DNA of 32,132 nt from Oscillospiraceae bacterium (GTDB lineage Bacteria; Bacillota; Clostridia; Oscillospirales; Oscillospiraceae), in the NCBI GenBank assembly GCA_016297855.1, contig JAEDFW010000009.1, forward strand, positions 1 through 32,132, written 5' to 3'. The notes under the pieces are model-generated. The model was not told the DNA's origin and searched no databases. It saw only the letters and a program-made list of their open reading frames with translations. Position 1 is the first letter of the stretch; each line of letters begins with the position of its first letter. Below are positions 14,846 through 23,106 of the stretch, in pieces. The translations under genes were made by a program, and so were the position numbers.

Positions 14846-14874
14846 ATTCTACCATACTCCGGAGGCGGTTTCAA
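14846..14874 (-). promoter_or_regulatory. Promoter of the HIRAN gene
   Basis: Minus strand TTGAAA (14874-14869), 17-nt spacer, TAGAAT (14851-14846); start near 14838. It sits in the short gap after the major tail protein stop. A small CTCCGGAG palindrome lies in the spacer and could be an operator. Confidence 0.7.
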
Positions 14875-14883
14875 TCCCAATTC

Positions 14884-15483
14884 TCAGGTTCCCGAAACTA
14901 CCGGCTCGTAAACCGTGCTCAGGAACGTCTTCGCTTTTTCTGCAGTGAAACCGTTCAGACCCACGTCGCCCACCGTCTGGTAGTTGCCATCATAGTTGCG
15001 CTTGATAGCCGCCCATTCGATTTCGCTGGTCTGGCGGGTAATGGTCTCGCCTTCCTTGGTGGCGTAATTTTCCACCATCGGCTTGGCGCGCACCTTGTAA
15101 AGCCACACATATCTGTCGGTGTGGTCGGCCTTCTCGCTGCGGAAGCCGACCGCCCAGTAACCGCCTTTGTCGTTGGCGTTTTTGATCATCACGCCGTTGG
15201 CGTCCATCTTGTGGCCAAACACCTTGTGGCGCACTTCCAGCGGCAGATCTACCAGTTTGGTGCGGAAGGTCACCTCCGGATCGGGGTATACCACATCATA
15301 TTCACCGTCGTCTGCATACTGCACTTCCGGGTCGGTGTTTTCCGGGGTCAGCGTGGCGTCAATCGCGCCCGCCACCTTGATTACCTCGCCGTAGCTGGTT
15401 CCCTCCGCCGTGTCGCTCACTACTTCTGCAATGCAGAAATCCTTAAAGCCAATCGTGCCCATCGGCTTTCTGTTTTCAGCCAT
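14884..15483 (-). CDS. Major tail (tube) protein, phi13 family
   Basis: 199 aa, the usual size for phi13-type siphophage tube proteins, which stack as hexameric rings. Recognisable features are the N-terminal GTIGFKDFCIAEV, the acidic PENTDPEVQYADDGEYDVV loop, and the C-terminal TSEIEWAAIKRNYDGNYQ region. The ATG at 15483 is preceded by AAAGGA at a loose distance. It follows the two tail-completion genes as usual, but the next tail gene (chaperone) is displaced by about 2.7 kb of inserted DNA. Confidence 0.88.
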   Translation of the reverse strand: MAENRKPMGTIGFKDFCIAEVVSDTAEGTSYGEVIKVAGAIDATLTPENTDPEVQYADDGEYDVVYPDPEVTFRTKLVDLPLEVRHKVFGHKMDANGVMIKNANDKGGYWAVGFRSEKADHTDRYVWLYKVRAKPMVENYATKEGETITRQTSEIEWAAIKRNYDGNYQTVGDVGLNGFTAEKAKTFLSTVYEPVVSGT

Positions 15484-15490
15484 CGTTCAT

Positions 15491-15934
15491 TCATCCTTTC
15501 TTCCTTAATTCCTCTGTCAATACCCGCCTCATCGCCTCATACGCTTTCTGTTTTTCACTGTCAAACGCAATCCGCATATATGGATGGGCCGGCGCAGGCC
15601 CTGGACCTCCATGCCCGTACTCCACGTAGGCCGGGTAATATACGTTTTCGCCGTCTTCCGGTTTGTGCGCCCGCTTTTCCCAGTCTTTTCGGTGCGCACC
15701 CACCGTAATATACTTCTTCTTTCCGTGAACGCTCACGCCGCTTACATCCAGCGCTTCCATAAGGTCGCCGGTTCGCCTTCGTGGGTCGGTCGAAGCTCTG
15801 CGCTTCATGTCGTCCAAAATGATCTGTGCGCCTGCTCTGAGCGCTCTGGTCGCAACTGCCCGGCTCTCATTCGTTCTTCTCATCCGGTTGAGCTCTTCCA
15901 GCAGTTCCCCAAACCCTTTGGTTTCAACACTCAT
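15491..15934 (-). CDS. HK97 gp10-like tail completion protein
   Basis: 147 aa from the ATG at 15934 (MSVETKGFGELLEELNRM), which follows GGAGG; a TTG three codons upstream is less likely. The N-terminal helix, the ALRAGAQIILDDMKRRASTD stretch, RTGDLMEALDVS, and the Tyr/Gly-rich VEYGHGGPGPAPAHPYM are hallmarks of HK97 gp10-family proteins that complete the head-tail interface or tail end. It overlaps the preceding gene by 11 nt. Confidence 0.82.
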   Translation of the reverse strand: MSVETKGFGELLEELNRMRRTNESRAVATRALRAGAQIILDDMKRRASTDPRRRTGDLMEALDVSGVSVHGKKKYITVGAHRKDWEKRAHKPEDGENVYYPAYVEYGHGGPGPAPAHPYMRIAFDSEKQKAYEAMRRVLTEELRKKG

Positions 15935-16292
15935 CCGTTGCAACCTCCCGATACACCCATGTCCAGCTTACGCAGAACATTTTCGGGCCTTCCGCATACT
16001 TGGCCTCGCCGCTGGTGCTGCCGGTTTCCTCCTCGATCATGGCAAATCCAGCCTGCTTCATGGCCTTTTTTACCATTTTCGCCGCAGCGCTCGGATTCCC
16101 GGTGCACCACAGATTCATGTATACCCACGTTTTTAGCCCGTGCGCCTCATCGTCATAGTGCTCTTCTTCCACCGTGCGAGTCACATATACTATAAACTGC
16201 GCTGCGCTGCCCTTCTGGGCGCTTTTCGGGCGGTATACATCCTGATATACCTCGATTCCAAGGTTTTTCAGCGCTTCCTGTACCTGTTTCAC
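15924..16292 (-). CDS. Probable tail terminator / minor tail-completion protein
   Basis: 122 aa. GTG start overlapping the stop of the head-closure gene by 4 nt (GTGA). It lies between head-closure and major tail genes, where the tail-terminator protein is encoded. The sequence (VQEALKNLGIEVYQDVYRP, then AAKMVKKAMKQAGFAMIEEE) has the alternating helix-strand layout of this small fold but low family signal. The exact role is assigned mainly from synteny. Confidence 0.65.
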   Translation of the reverse strand: MKQVQEALKNLGIEVYQDVYRPKSAQKGSAAQFIVYVTRTVEEEHYDDEAHGLKTWVYMNLWCTGNPSAAAKMVKKAMKQAGFAMIEEETGSTSGEAKYAEGPKMFCVSWTWVYREVATDEC

Positions 16293-16654
16293 AGGCCAAT
16301 CACCCCGCTTGTCACGGTCTTCATGCCCAGAAACTGATTTTTGAAGTTGAATCTGCCCAGCGCCACAATTTCATAGCGTGCTCCGTCAAACAGCACCGCC
16401 ATTCCCGGTTTTACATCTTCCCGATAGCGGATGGCAAAGTTGAGCGCGCTGGCCTGTGCGTTTGCGTTCGCCTCCGGATTGGTGCTGTCGCCGCTTTGCA
16501 CGACTTTTGCCCACACCTTGCACACGCACTTGTCATGCGTCTCGGCATATCCGTCCGCGTCCGCCTCCGTCGTCGGGTTCACGATTTCAATCATCTGGTT
16601 TAATTCCCCAGGTTCCGGTTCCTTTCCCCAGTTTTTATTGCCATACGTAACCAC
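16289..16654 (-). CDS. Head closure protein (head-tail joining, SPP1 gp16-like)
   Basis: 121 aa. GTG start at 16654, 9 nt after GGAGG. The beta-rich sequence with GELNQMIEIVNPTTEADADG, VWAKVVQSGDS, and IRYREDVKPGMAVLFDGARY matches the Phage_H_T_join family, a small beta-barrel ring that gates the portal before tail attachment. The position after the connector gene is standard. Confidence 0.82.
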   Translation of the reverse strand: MVTYGNKNWGKEPEPGELNQMIEIVNPTTEADADGYAETHDKCVCKVWAKVVQSGDSTNPEANANAQASALNFAIRYREDVKPGMAVLFDGARYEIVALGRFNFKNQFLGMKTVTSGVIGL

Positions 16655-16671
16655 CCGCGCTCACCTCCTGC

Positions 16672-16962
16672 CTAAAATTCCTTTTCCGGGTCGCTGTATG
16701 GCGCTATGAGCCTGACAAACGCCTTGTCCATCGCCTCATAGCTCTTTTCTTCAACGCCGCTGCGGTGCTCGTAGTGGTATCCGGCATGCAGCATAACCGC
16801 CAGCTTTACCGGGCCGGGCGCATTGTATTCTTCGAACGTAGTCCGGCAATAGTTTTCAACCGCCGCCTCCGCCTGATCAATCAGTCCCTCAACGACATCG
16901 TCTTCATAATTGTGCTGTATTTTCTGATAGGCCTTAAATTCCTCAAAACCCACGTATTTCAT
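16672..16962 (-). CDS. Head-tail connector, gp6-like
   Basis: 96 aa from the ATG at 16962 (MKYVGFEEFKAYQKI), which follows GGAGG at 7 nt. It is an all-helical small protein with EGLIDQAEAAVENYCRTTF (about residues 23-41) and VKLAVMLHAGYHYEHR, typical of HK97 gp6/SPP1 gp15 adaptors that form a ring under the portal. It lies between capsid and head-closure genes; a hairpin repeat lies just upstream. Confidence 0.82.
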   Translation of the reverse strand: MKYVGFEEFKAYQKIQHNYEDDVVEGLIDQAEAAVENYCRTTFEEYNAPGPVKLAVMLHAGYHYEHRSGVEEKSYEAMDKAFVRLIAPYSDPEKEF

Positions 16963-16984
16963 ACTGTGCCCTCCGCCCCTCCTC

Positions 16985-17038
16985 ATGCTCCCCTGTGTAA
17001 GGGGAGCTGCCGCTCACAGCGGACGAGGAGTGGCTTCC
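16985..17038. repeat. Hairpin-bearing intergenic repeat, host-type
   Basis: Between the capsid and connector genes. GCTCCCCT-GTGTA-AGGGGAGC (16987-17007) is a perfect 8-bp hairpin. It is followed by CCGCT-CAC-AGCGG (17010-17022) and a GAGGAGTGGCTT-type tail. From general knowledge, this composition resembles dispersed intergenic repeats of Clostridia genomes. It has no T-run, so it is not an ordinary terminator, but it could process or stabilise the very abundant capsid mRNA. Confidence 0.55.
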
Positions 17039-17042
17039 GTTA

Positions 17043-18239
17043 TCAGCCCATCTTCAGCGCTTTGACGGCTTCCGGCAGGATCAGCTTGCCATCCACGCGC
17101 TGAGTAGCGATAAAGCCAATCTGGCCATTCTCCGCATACAGCTCGTTCAGGCGCTGGAAAGTACGGGTTGTGCGGTCGGCAATCCAGTAATACTTCAGAT
17201 CGCCAAACAGCATTGCCTTTACACCGGAAGCAGGTTCCGGCATGAAGCGACTGGTGTATACCGGGCGGCCAAACAGCATGTCCGGTCGGTCCGTGGTGAC
17301 CGAAGGCTGCCAGATGTACTGCTGGTTGCCGTCTTTCACCTTGCGCAGCATCATGGCCGTAGCGTCGCTGATCATAAATACCGCCTTTCTGCGGTACGGA
17401 GTGCGCAGGGAGTGATACAGGCCGATGACCTCGTCAAAGGTGATTTCGTTCGCTGCCGCAGCAGTCACGCCCACTTCAGCGCCGCCGCTCGCAGCCAGAA
17501 TGCCCAGCGGCTTGCCGCTGCCGTCGCCGGTAAAGAAGGCCTCCTCTTCCTTGTCGCCCATTCTGCGGCCAAAGTTGGCGGCAATGTAGCTGTTCATGTC
17601 AAAGGCGCTGTCCTGCATCAGTTCTTCGCTGATCTTCATGCGGGTAGCCAGTTTGTGGGCGCCGATGCGGATCTGTCCGAAGGCCGCGTCGCTTTCGGGC
17701 TTCAGCGCCTCTTCCTCTACCCATGCGGCCTCGCCGCGGGCGGTCTCCATCGGGATGACGCGTTCGCCGTTGGTCTTGATGACCGTGGCCAGACGGCGGA
17801 AGATATTCTCTTCCTCTAGCGCCATAATCAGGCGCTTTTCAAACTCTTCCGGCACCAGATAGCCGCCTTCAGTGTCGGTACCTACCTGCAGGGCGTTGCG
17901 GATTTCCGGAGTTACGCCGCTGTTGCCCACACGCATCCAGCGCATAAAGGCGTCGTTATAGGCCTTGGAGGCTCTGCCCGTGCCCTCTTCCTTCGCCTGC
18001 TGGCCGGGCTTGCCGCTCAGAGCATTGCGTACCGGCTCGTCCATGGCCTTGTCCATGGCTTCCGCGCGCTGCATCCTGCCGATCTGGTCGGTCATCTCCT
18101 GAATTTCAGCTTCCATTCGGTCATATGCGGTAGCATCTTCTGCCGTCATCTTACCGTTTTCGTCGGTCTTCTCGTCCAGCAGTTTCTTGGCCGCATCCCA
18201 CGCCTGCGCGCGCTTGTTCAGCATTTCCTGAATCGTCAT
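17043..18239 (-). CDS. Major capsid protein, HK97 family
   Basis: 398 aa from the ATG at 18239 (MTIQEMLNKRAQAWDAAKKL). Residues about 1-70 are the helical delta-type scaffold domain, followed by a Gly/Lys/Glu linker near 80-95 where the prohead protease would cut. The HK97 core includes LQVGTDTEGGYLVPEEFEKR (about 117-136), the E-loop region ETARGEAAWVEEEALKPE (about 165-182), and FFTGDGSGKPLGILA (about 234-248). It lies directly downstream of the ClpP-like protease, with an 8-nt gap, which is the normal assembly order. A reading with about 47 extra N-terminal residues exists but overlaps the protease gene and lacks a proper start. Confidence 0.95.
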   Translation of the reverse strand: MTIQEMLNKRAQAWDAAKKLLDEKTDENGKMTAEDATAYDRMEAEIQEMTDQIGRMQRAEAMDKAMDEPVRNALSGKPGQQAKEEGTGRASKAYNDAFMRWMRVGNSGVTPEIRNALQVGTDTEGGYLVPEEFEKRLIMALEEENIFRRLATVIKTNGERVIPMETARGEAAWVEEEALKPESDAAFGQIRIGAHKLATRMKISEELMQDSAFDMNSYIAANFGRRMGDKEEEAFFTGDGSGKPLGILAASGGAEVGVTAAAANEITFDEVIGLYHSLRTPYRRKAVFMISDATAMMLRKVKDGNQQYIWQPSVTTDRPDMLFGRPVYTSRFMPEPASGVKAMLFGDLKYYWIADRTTRTFQRLNELYAENGQIGFIATQRVDGKLILPEAVKALKMG

Positions 18240-18247
18240 TTTGCATC

Positions 18248-18958
18248 TCATCCTTTCAGTTTCATCATCTGCAACCGGATTTTCCGTTCTCTGGCGCTCA
18301 CCTTTTCGGGCTCCTGCGCCTGTTCCTTGGGTTCGTCCCGCGCCTTTGGCTGCATGGCGGCATGTTTTCGCTCGTACCATGCTCTTACTCTCTTCTCCGC
18401 CTCTTTTTTATCGTACACGCGCTCTTTTGCGCTGTTCTGGGCGTCTTTCTTGCTGGCTACCGCATCCACAAAGCCATATTCCAGCGCGGTCTTGCTGTCC
18501 ATCCACGTTTCGTCTGCCATCATCTGGGCCACCGTCTCCCGGCTTGTCTTGCACCGGGTTTCGTATGTGTTCAAAATGGCGTCCTTGTGGGCGTTCAGCA
18601 TCCGTATGGCGTCTTCCATATCCCGCACATTGCCCACGGACCACATGCTCGGGTCATGTATCATAAACATGCTGCCCGGAGTCATGTTCAGTTCGTCCGC
18701 GGCCATGGCAACCATCGTTGCTGCTGATGCCGCCGTACCGCTGATCGTCATGCGCACCTGTCCCGGATATCCCCGAATTTCATCATGAATCTTGGTCGCC
18801 GCGTTTACGCTGCCGCCGTAGCTGTTCAGCGTAATGTGTACGTCATCCTGAAGGTCGCCCTTCTCGCCGTACAGCGCGTCCCGCACCATCTGCGGTGTGA
18901 ATTCGTCTCCGAACCACACTTCCTCATCAATATATCCGTCAAGCCTGATCTCTCTCAT
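18248..18958 (-). CDS. ClpP-like prohead protease
   Basis: 236 aa. SGTAASAATMVAMAADE places the nucleophile Ser near residue 78, MIHDP the catalytic His near 101, and an acidic residue lies in the MADETWMDSKTALEYGFVDA region near 149-165: a ClpP/SppA-type triad. The substrate strand HITLNSYGGSVNAATKIHD is also conserved. The C-terminal 60 residues are charged and helical. It removes the capsid delta domain during maturation. The ATG overlaps the portal stop by 4 nt. Confidence 0.93.
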   Translation of the reverse strand: MREIRLDGYIDEEVWFGDEFTPQMVRDALYGEKGDLQDDVHITLNSYGGSVNAATKIHDEIRGYPGQVRMTISGTAASAATMVAMAADELNMTPGSMFMIHDPSMWSVGNVRDMEDAIRMLNAHKDAILNTYETRCKTSRETVAQMMADETWMDSKTALEYGFVDAVASKKDAQNSAKERVYDKKEAEKRVRAWYERKHAAMQPKARDEPKEQAQEPEKVSARERKIRLQMMKLKG

Positions 18959-20226
18959 TTTTTTTCCGCTTCCTCCTTTCCGGTCATATTGTCGGGCTGA
19001 ATCTGCTCTCCGGCCTTTACAATCGGCACCATGTTGCCGTTCACCAGATACAGATTGCCTCCGTTTTCCTCGCCGATCGGGTTCATGTCCTCCAGCTCCC
19101 TGATGTCGTCCGCGCTCATCCAGCCGTTCTGCCGCGCAATTGCGTAGCCTTCCTGCCGACTCTTGTAGTCGCCGCGCATCAGTCCGTCAATGTTGATCTT
19201 GACGAAATATTTCCCGCTTTTCGCGGGCTTTCCCGGCTCTCTTTCCGTCAGCAGCGCCCGGTTCACTGCCTGCTCAATCCGCACCAGCCACGGCCGGATG
19301 GTGTGCACCGCAAAGTCTATGCTGCTGTGCTCAATGTTGGAAAATGTCGCATGCGACAGGTCGCATACCATGTGCGGCGGCACCCGGTACATGCGGCAGA
19401 TTTCCTCTGTCTCAAACTTGCGCGTTTCCAGAAACTGCGCCTCGTTGTTGGGCAGGGCAATCCGTTCAAACTTCATGCCCTCGTACAGAATGGCCACCTT
19501 GCCCGAGTTCGCACTTCCGCCATACGCTTTGTTCCAGCTGTCGCGCACCGCCTGCAGGTCCTTGGGCCGGTTGGGGTGCATCAGCACGCCGCCCGGCGTC
19601 GCGCCGTTTTTGAAGAATGCGCTGCCGTATTCCTCCGCCGCAATCGCCAGCCCCAGCGAAGATTTCATCAGTGCAATCGGGCTGTAGCCCATCACGCCGT
19701 CAAACCCAAGCCCCGGGATATGCAAAACCTCGTACGGGTCCAGCATGACTGTCTCACCGTCCGAGGTCTGATATTCGTATGTCAGCTTTCCGTCGTCCGC
19801 CCGGTCTACCGTCATGTTTGCCGACAGCAGCGGATAAATCGACACAATGTCGGTTTTTCCGTTCCTCACAATCTGGCTGTAGCTGTTGCCGTGAATCAGC
19901 AGCTGTGTAAGCATCTGCTCGCGCCATGTAAACGAGGTCATTTCCTCGTTTGGCGCGTCGTGCAGAAGATACTGAAGCGGGTGATTGGCCGCTATTTTCT
20001 TTGCGCCGCTCTTGTCCACCTCGTATACGTTCATGGGAAGGCTTGCAATCGTCTCCGCAATCACGCGCACACAGGCGTACACCGTCAGTATCTGCATGGC
20101 CGTCTGTTCATTTACCGCCTTGCCGCTCGCGCCCGTGCCAAAGGTAAAACTGGGCGCGCTGCTCACCGCGTCTTGCACTTCAGGGGCGTCCCTCGCCCTG
20201 ATCAGTCCTCTGAATGGATTTTTCAT
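18955..20226 (-). CDS. Portal protein, HK97 family
   Basis: 423 aa. The N-terminal region (SGKAVNEQTAMQILTVYACV and IAETIASLPMNVYE, about 33-70), HPLQYLLHDAPNEEMTSFTW and the clip region YRVPPHMVCDLSHATFSNIE (about 285-304) are typical of HK97-type dodecameric portals. The C-terminus (IRELEDMNPIGEENGGNLYL) also fits. ATG at 20226 follows GGAGGTGAAAGGACA. An HNH gene separates it from TerL. It forms the DNA channel and packaging vertex. Confidence 0.94.
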   Translation of the reverse strand: MKNPFRGLIRARDAPEVQDAVSSAPSFTFGTGASGKAVNEQTAMQILTVYACVRVIAETIASLPMNVYEVDKSGAKKIAANHPLQYLLHDAPNEEMTSFTWREQMLTQLLIHGNSYSQIVRNGKTDIVSIYPLLSANMTVDRADDGKLTYEYQTSDGETVMLDPYEVLHIPGLGFDGVMGYSPIALMKSSLGLAIAAEEYGSAFFKNGATPGGVLMHPNRPKDLQAVRDSWNKAYGGSANSGKVAILYEGMKFERIALPNNEAQFLETRKFETEEICRMYRVPPHMVCDLSHATFSNIEHSSIDFAVHTIRPWLVRIEQAVNRALLTEREPGKPAKSGKYFVKINIDGLMRGDYKSRQEGYAIARQNGWMSADDIRELEDMNPIGEENGGNLYLVNGNMVPIVKAGEQIQPDNMTGKEEAEKK

Positions 20227-20244
20227 TGTCCTTTCACCTCCGCC

Positions 20245-20586
20245 TTATTCTCCCTTGGCCGTCTTCCGGTTGTGGCATGTTTCGCACAGGCTTTGCCAGT
20301 TGTTTCTGTCCCAAAATAGCCGCCTGTCTCCCCTGTGCGGTATCACATGGTCTACCCGCGTCGCCGCCACCAGCTTTCCAGCCTTCCTACACTCTGCGCA
20401 CAGCGGATTCTCCGCCAGAAAACCAGCTCGCGCCATCCGCCAATCGCTGTCGTACCCCCGTTGCGCCGCCGTACCTCGCTGCCGGTCATACTCGTTTTCC
20501 GCGTGCGCCTCGCAATATACCTTGCCCCGCACGGCCAGTTTTGCGCACCCCGGCTGTCTGCATGGCCTTCTCGCGCTCCAAGGCAC
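20245..20586 (-). CDS. HNH endonuclease between terminase and portal
   Basis: 113 aa; GTG start at 20586 after GGGGGAATAGGAT. The N-terminal Cys/His cluster (CRQPGCAKLAVRGKVYCEAH) is zinc-ribbon-like. NPLCAECRKAGKLVAATRVD (about 61-80) then HVIPHRGDRRLFWDRNNWQS and LCETCHNRKT give the HNH/CxxC-His-Asn-CxxCH pattern. HNH proteins beside terminase assist cos cleavage in several siphophages. Its position downstream of TerL is less usual than upstream of TerS, where a second HNH lies. Confidence 0.88.
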   Translation of the reverse strand: MPWSARRPCRQPGCAKLAVRGKVYCEAHAENEYDRQRGTAAQRGYDSDWRMARAGFLAENPLCAECRKAGKLVAATRVDHVIPHRGDRRLFWDRNNWQSLCETCHNRKTAKGE

Positions 20587-20599
20587 ATCCTATTCCCCC

Positions 20600-22150
20600 T
20601 TATATAAAATCAAGGCCCCGTCCGTCGTCGTATATGCTGCCGCCCATGTTGGCGATTGCCCGCGACAGCGCCATGACCGTTGCCACCGCTCCGTCCACCT
20701 TCTCCGCAGACTTGGCCTTGTCTATTTTCTGGTTGCCTGCCGGGTCTATCCGGATATACACATTGTCCATGTTCCAGCGCAGCACCGGGTGTCCGTCGTG
20801 CAGAATTTCTTCCCGCAGCACCAGCCGCATCAACTCTTTGGTCGGCGGGCTCATATCCTTGAACCCCTGACCAAATCTCACCATGTTCAGCCCTTCGTCT
20901 TCCAACTCCTGCACCATCATCGCGGCTTCCCATCGGTCAAATGCGATTTCCTCCACATCAAACCGTTCGCATATGTCCAATATAAACTGCTTGATCGCCC
21001 CGTAATGCACGCAATCGCCCTCAGTCACCATGATGTGCCCGCTTCCGACCCACTGGTCATACATCACATGGTCGCGTCTGACCCTCAACTCCAGCTGCTC
21101 CTCTGGCAGCCAGAAAAACGGCACAATGATATATCTGTCCCCTTCGTCCTCTGGAGGGAATACCAGCACAAACGCCGTCAGGTCGCTGGTGCTGGAAAGG
21201 TCCAGTCCGCCGTAGCACCGCCGCCCGCGCAGCTCATTCAGGTCAATATTCCCCTTACAGGCGTCCCATTTGTCCATTCGCATCCAGCGCACAGAGCTTT
21301 TGACCCACTGGTTCAGGCGCAGCTGACGAAACATCGCCTCGTCTGCCGGGGTTTCCAGCGCCTTCCGGTATGCGTCCCGCACCTTTTCGATGTCAATCGT
21401 GTATCCGAGACTCGGATTGGCTATGTACCAATTGGCCTCGTCGTGCCAGTCCGCATCCTCCGGCAGTCCATATACCACCGGGTAGAATCGCGGGTCGTGC
21501 TTCCTGCCGTTCAGTATGTCCATCGCCTTCTGATGTACTTCCCAGCAAATGCTCGTCCGGTCCGTGCCTGCCGTAGTAAGAAAAAACCAGAGCGGTTGTG
21601 CTCTGGCGTCGCCTGATCCCTGAGTCATTACGTCGAAAAGCGCCCGGTTGGGCTGGGTGTGCAGCTCGTCAAACACACAGGCCGATACGTTCAGGCCGTG
21701 CTTGGTCGCTACCTCCGCCGACAACACCTGATAGATGCTTCCGGTTGGCAGATACACCATCCGTTTCATGCTCTCCACCAGCTTGATTCTCTTGGACAGC
21801 GCCGGACTCTGCTTTACCATGTCCTTTGCCACGTCGTATATGATCGAAGCTTGCTGTCTGTCCGCCGCGCAGCCGTATACCTCCGCGCGCCATTCGTCGT
21901 CGTTGCACAGCTGGTTGAGCGCTATTCCCGCCGCCAGTTCGCTTTTCCCCTGCTTTTTCGGAATTTCCACATATGCCGTCGAATACTGCCGGATACTCGG
22001 ATCTTCATCCCGTACGGTTCCGTATACGTCCCTTATGATCTTATCCTGCCATGGCAGCAGTTCAAACCGCTTTCCCCAGAATTTGCCCTTGGTGTGCTTC
22101 AGATTCGAAATGAAATTGACCGCCCGGTCTGCTTTCTTCGCATCATACAT
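20600..22150 (-). CDS. terL: Terminase large subunit
   Basis: 516 aa. The Walker A variant PKKQGKS is at about residues 64-70 and Walker B ACVFDE at 157-162, followed by LTTAGTDRTSICWEVHQ (coupling motif region). The C-terminal nuclease domain starts near CYGGLDLSSTSDLTAFVLVF, with further acidic positions in AFDRWEAAMMVQELEDEG. This matches the phage terminase-like (YmfN/Terminase_1) family. The motor packages DNA through the portal and cuts it. ATG at 22150 lies 6 nt after the TerS stop with GGTGG nearby. Confidence 0.95.
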   Translation of the reverse strand: MYDAKKADRAVNFISNLKHTKGKFWGKRFELLPWQDKIIRDVYGTVRDEDPSIRQYSTAYVEIPKKQGKSELAAGIALNQLCNDDEWRAEVYGCAADRQQASIIYDVAKDMVKQSPALSKRIKLVESMKRMVYLPTGSIYQVLSAEVATKHGLNVSACVFDELHTQPNRALFDVMTQGSGDARAQPLWFFLTTAGTDRTSICWEVHQKAMDILNGRKHDPRFYPVVYGLPEDADWHDEANWYIANPSLGYTIDIEKVRDAYRKALETPADEAMFRQLRLNQWVKSSVRWMRMDKWDACKGNIDLNELRGRRCYGGLDLSSTSDLTAFVLVFPPEDEGDRYIIVPFFWLPEEQLELRVRRDHVMYDQWVGSGHIMVTEGDCVHYGAIKQFILDICERFDVEEIAFDRWEAAMMVQELEDEGLNMVRFGQGFKDMSPPTKELMRLVLREEILHDGHPVLRWNMDNVYIRIDPAGNQKIDKAKSAEKVDGAVATVMALSRAIANMGGSIYDDGRGLDFI

Positions 22151-22156
22151 TTCAGA

Positions 22157-22657
22157 TCATCCACCCAACAGCTTCTCCAGCGGGTCTTCTTCGTCGGCGT
22201 CGCTCTGGTTTCCGCCTGCAATGCTCATATATCTCGACCAACTCATTGGCGTCATGCCGAATTCCTTTATTCCCTTTTCCCACTTGTCGTAGTATTGGTT
22301 CATCTGCATAATCAGCGGGTGTTGGCTCATGTACCCGCTCTCAGAGCTCTGTGTTTTGTATATGCCCTGGTCGCCATCTTCCATGACCTTTCTTTCAACA
22401 ACCGTATATCTTGCATACCACTGACACACTTCCGCAAAGTAATCAATGGTCATAGGCGTCAAAAGCCCGTTCGCCGCCAGCATCGGCGCCATTCTTTCCC
22501 ACGCTTTTTTTGCGTCTTTCATCAGTTTTTTTGGCGGTTTTGGCGTCTCGCCGTAACTCATCTTGAATGGGTCTTTGTCATTCAGCGGTCGCTTGCCCGG
22601 ATTGCCCTCCAGCTTCTTTATAACATCCGGCTTCGGTGCAGGTCCTCTCACCCCCAT
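22157..22657 (-). CDS. terS: Terminase small subunit, P27 family
   Basis: 166 aa starting MGVRGPAPKP, ATG after GGAGGTGGAAAA. The MGVRGPAPKPDVIKKLEGNP opening is diagnostic for P27-family small terminases, followed by PPKKLMKDAKKAWERMAPML and a helical core (TIDYFAEVCQWYARYTVVER). It recognises the packaging site and delivers DNA to TerL. It lies between an HNH gene and terL, as in cos-type phages. Confidence 0.93.
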   Translation of the reverse strand: MGVRGPAPKPDVIKKLEGNPGKRPLNDKDPFKMSYGETPKPPKKLMKDAKKAWERMAPMLAANGLLTPMTIDYFAEVCQWYARYTVVERKVMEDGDQGIYKTQSSESGYMSQHPLIMQMNQYYDKWEKGIKEFGMTPMSWSRYMSIAGGNQSDADEEDPLEKLLGG

Positions 22658-22702
22658 TTTTCCACCTCCGTTTCCTCCATTTTTCCATACCGTTTTTCGC
22701 TT

Positions 22703-23029
22703 TTAACCCCTACCCCTAAAAACTTGCGATTTCTTTTTCGTAGTCAAAAAACGGTCTACCCTATACGCTGGCAGGGATGCGCATACCCCCTCCCGCGTGC
22801 GCTCGCGCAGCTCGATTTTTGCGTGACACGCAGCACACAACGCCCTGCCGTTGCTGACGACGGTCGCAAGATCCGGATATGCTTTCCGCGGCTTGATGTG
22901 GTGCGCGTGCTGCGCCTCCGTGCGTCGCCCGTACCTCGCGCACTCCTCGCATAAAAACTTCGCACGACGCAGCACCGCCGCGCGCCACCGTTTGTGCTTT
23001 GCCGTGAAATAGTATGGGTCGTTCGGCAC
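22703..23029 (-). CDS. HNH endonuclease upstream of TerS
   Basis: 108 aa from a GTG at 23029, which is 9 nt after GAGAGG; an ATG three codons earlier sits right on that site and is less likely. FLCEECARYGRRTEAQHAHH with IKPRKAYPDLATVVSNGRAL and CAACHAKIE is a complete HNH/zinc-finger motif. Adjacent HNH-TerS-TerL is the common arrangement where HNH stimulates cos cutting. A 16-codon ORF (MWRDYAQ...) with GGAG lies in the 100 nt upstream and might be a leader. Confidence 0.88.
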   Translation of the reverse strand: MPNDPYYFTAKHKRWRAAVLRRAKFLCEECARYGRRTEAQHAHHIKPRKAYPDLATVVSNGRALCAACHAKIELRERTREGVCASLPAYRVDRFLTTKKKSQVFRGRG

Positions 23030-23106
23030 GTCGATCATCCTCTCATTAACGCCCCGTCCCCGCCGACGTGATCGCTTGGGCGTAGTCCCGCCACATGGCG
23101 CTCCAA

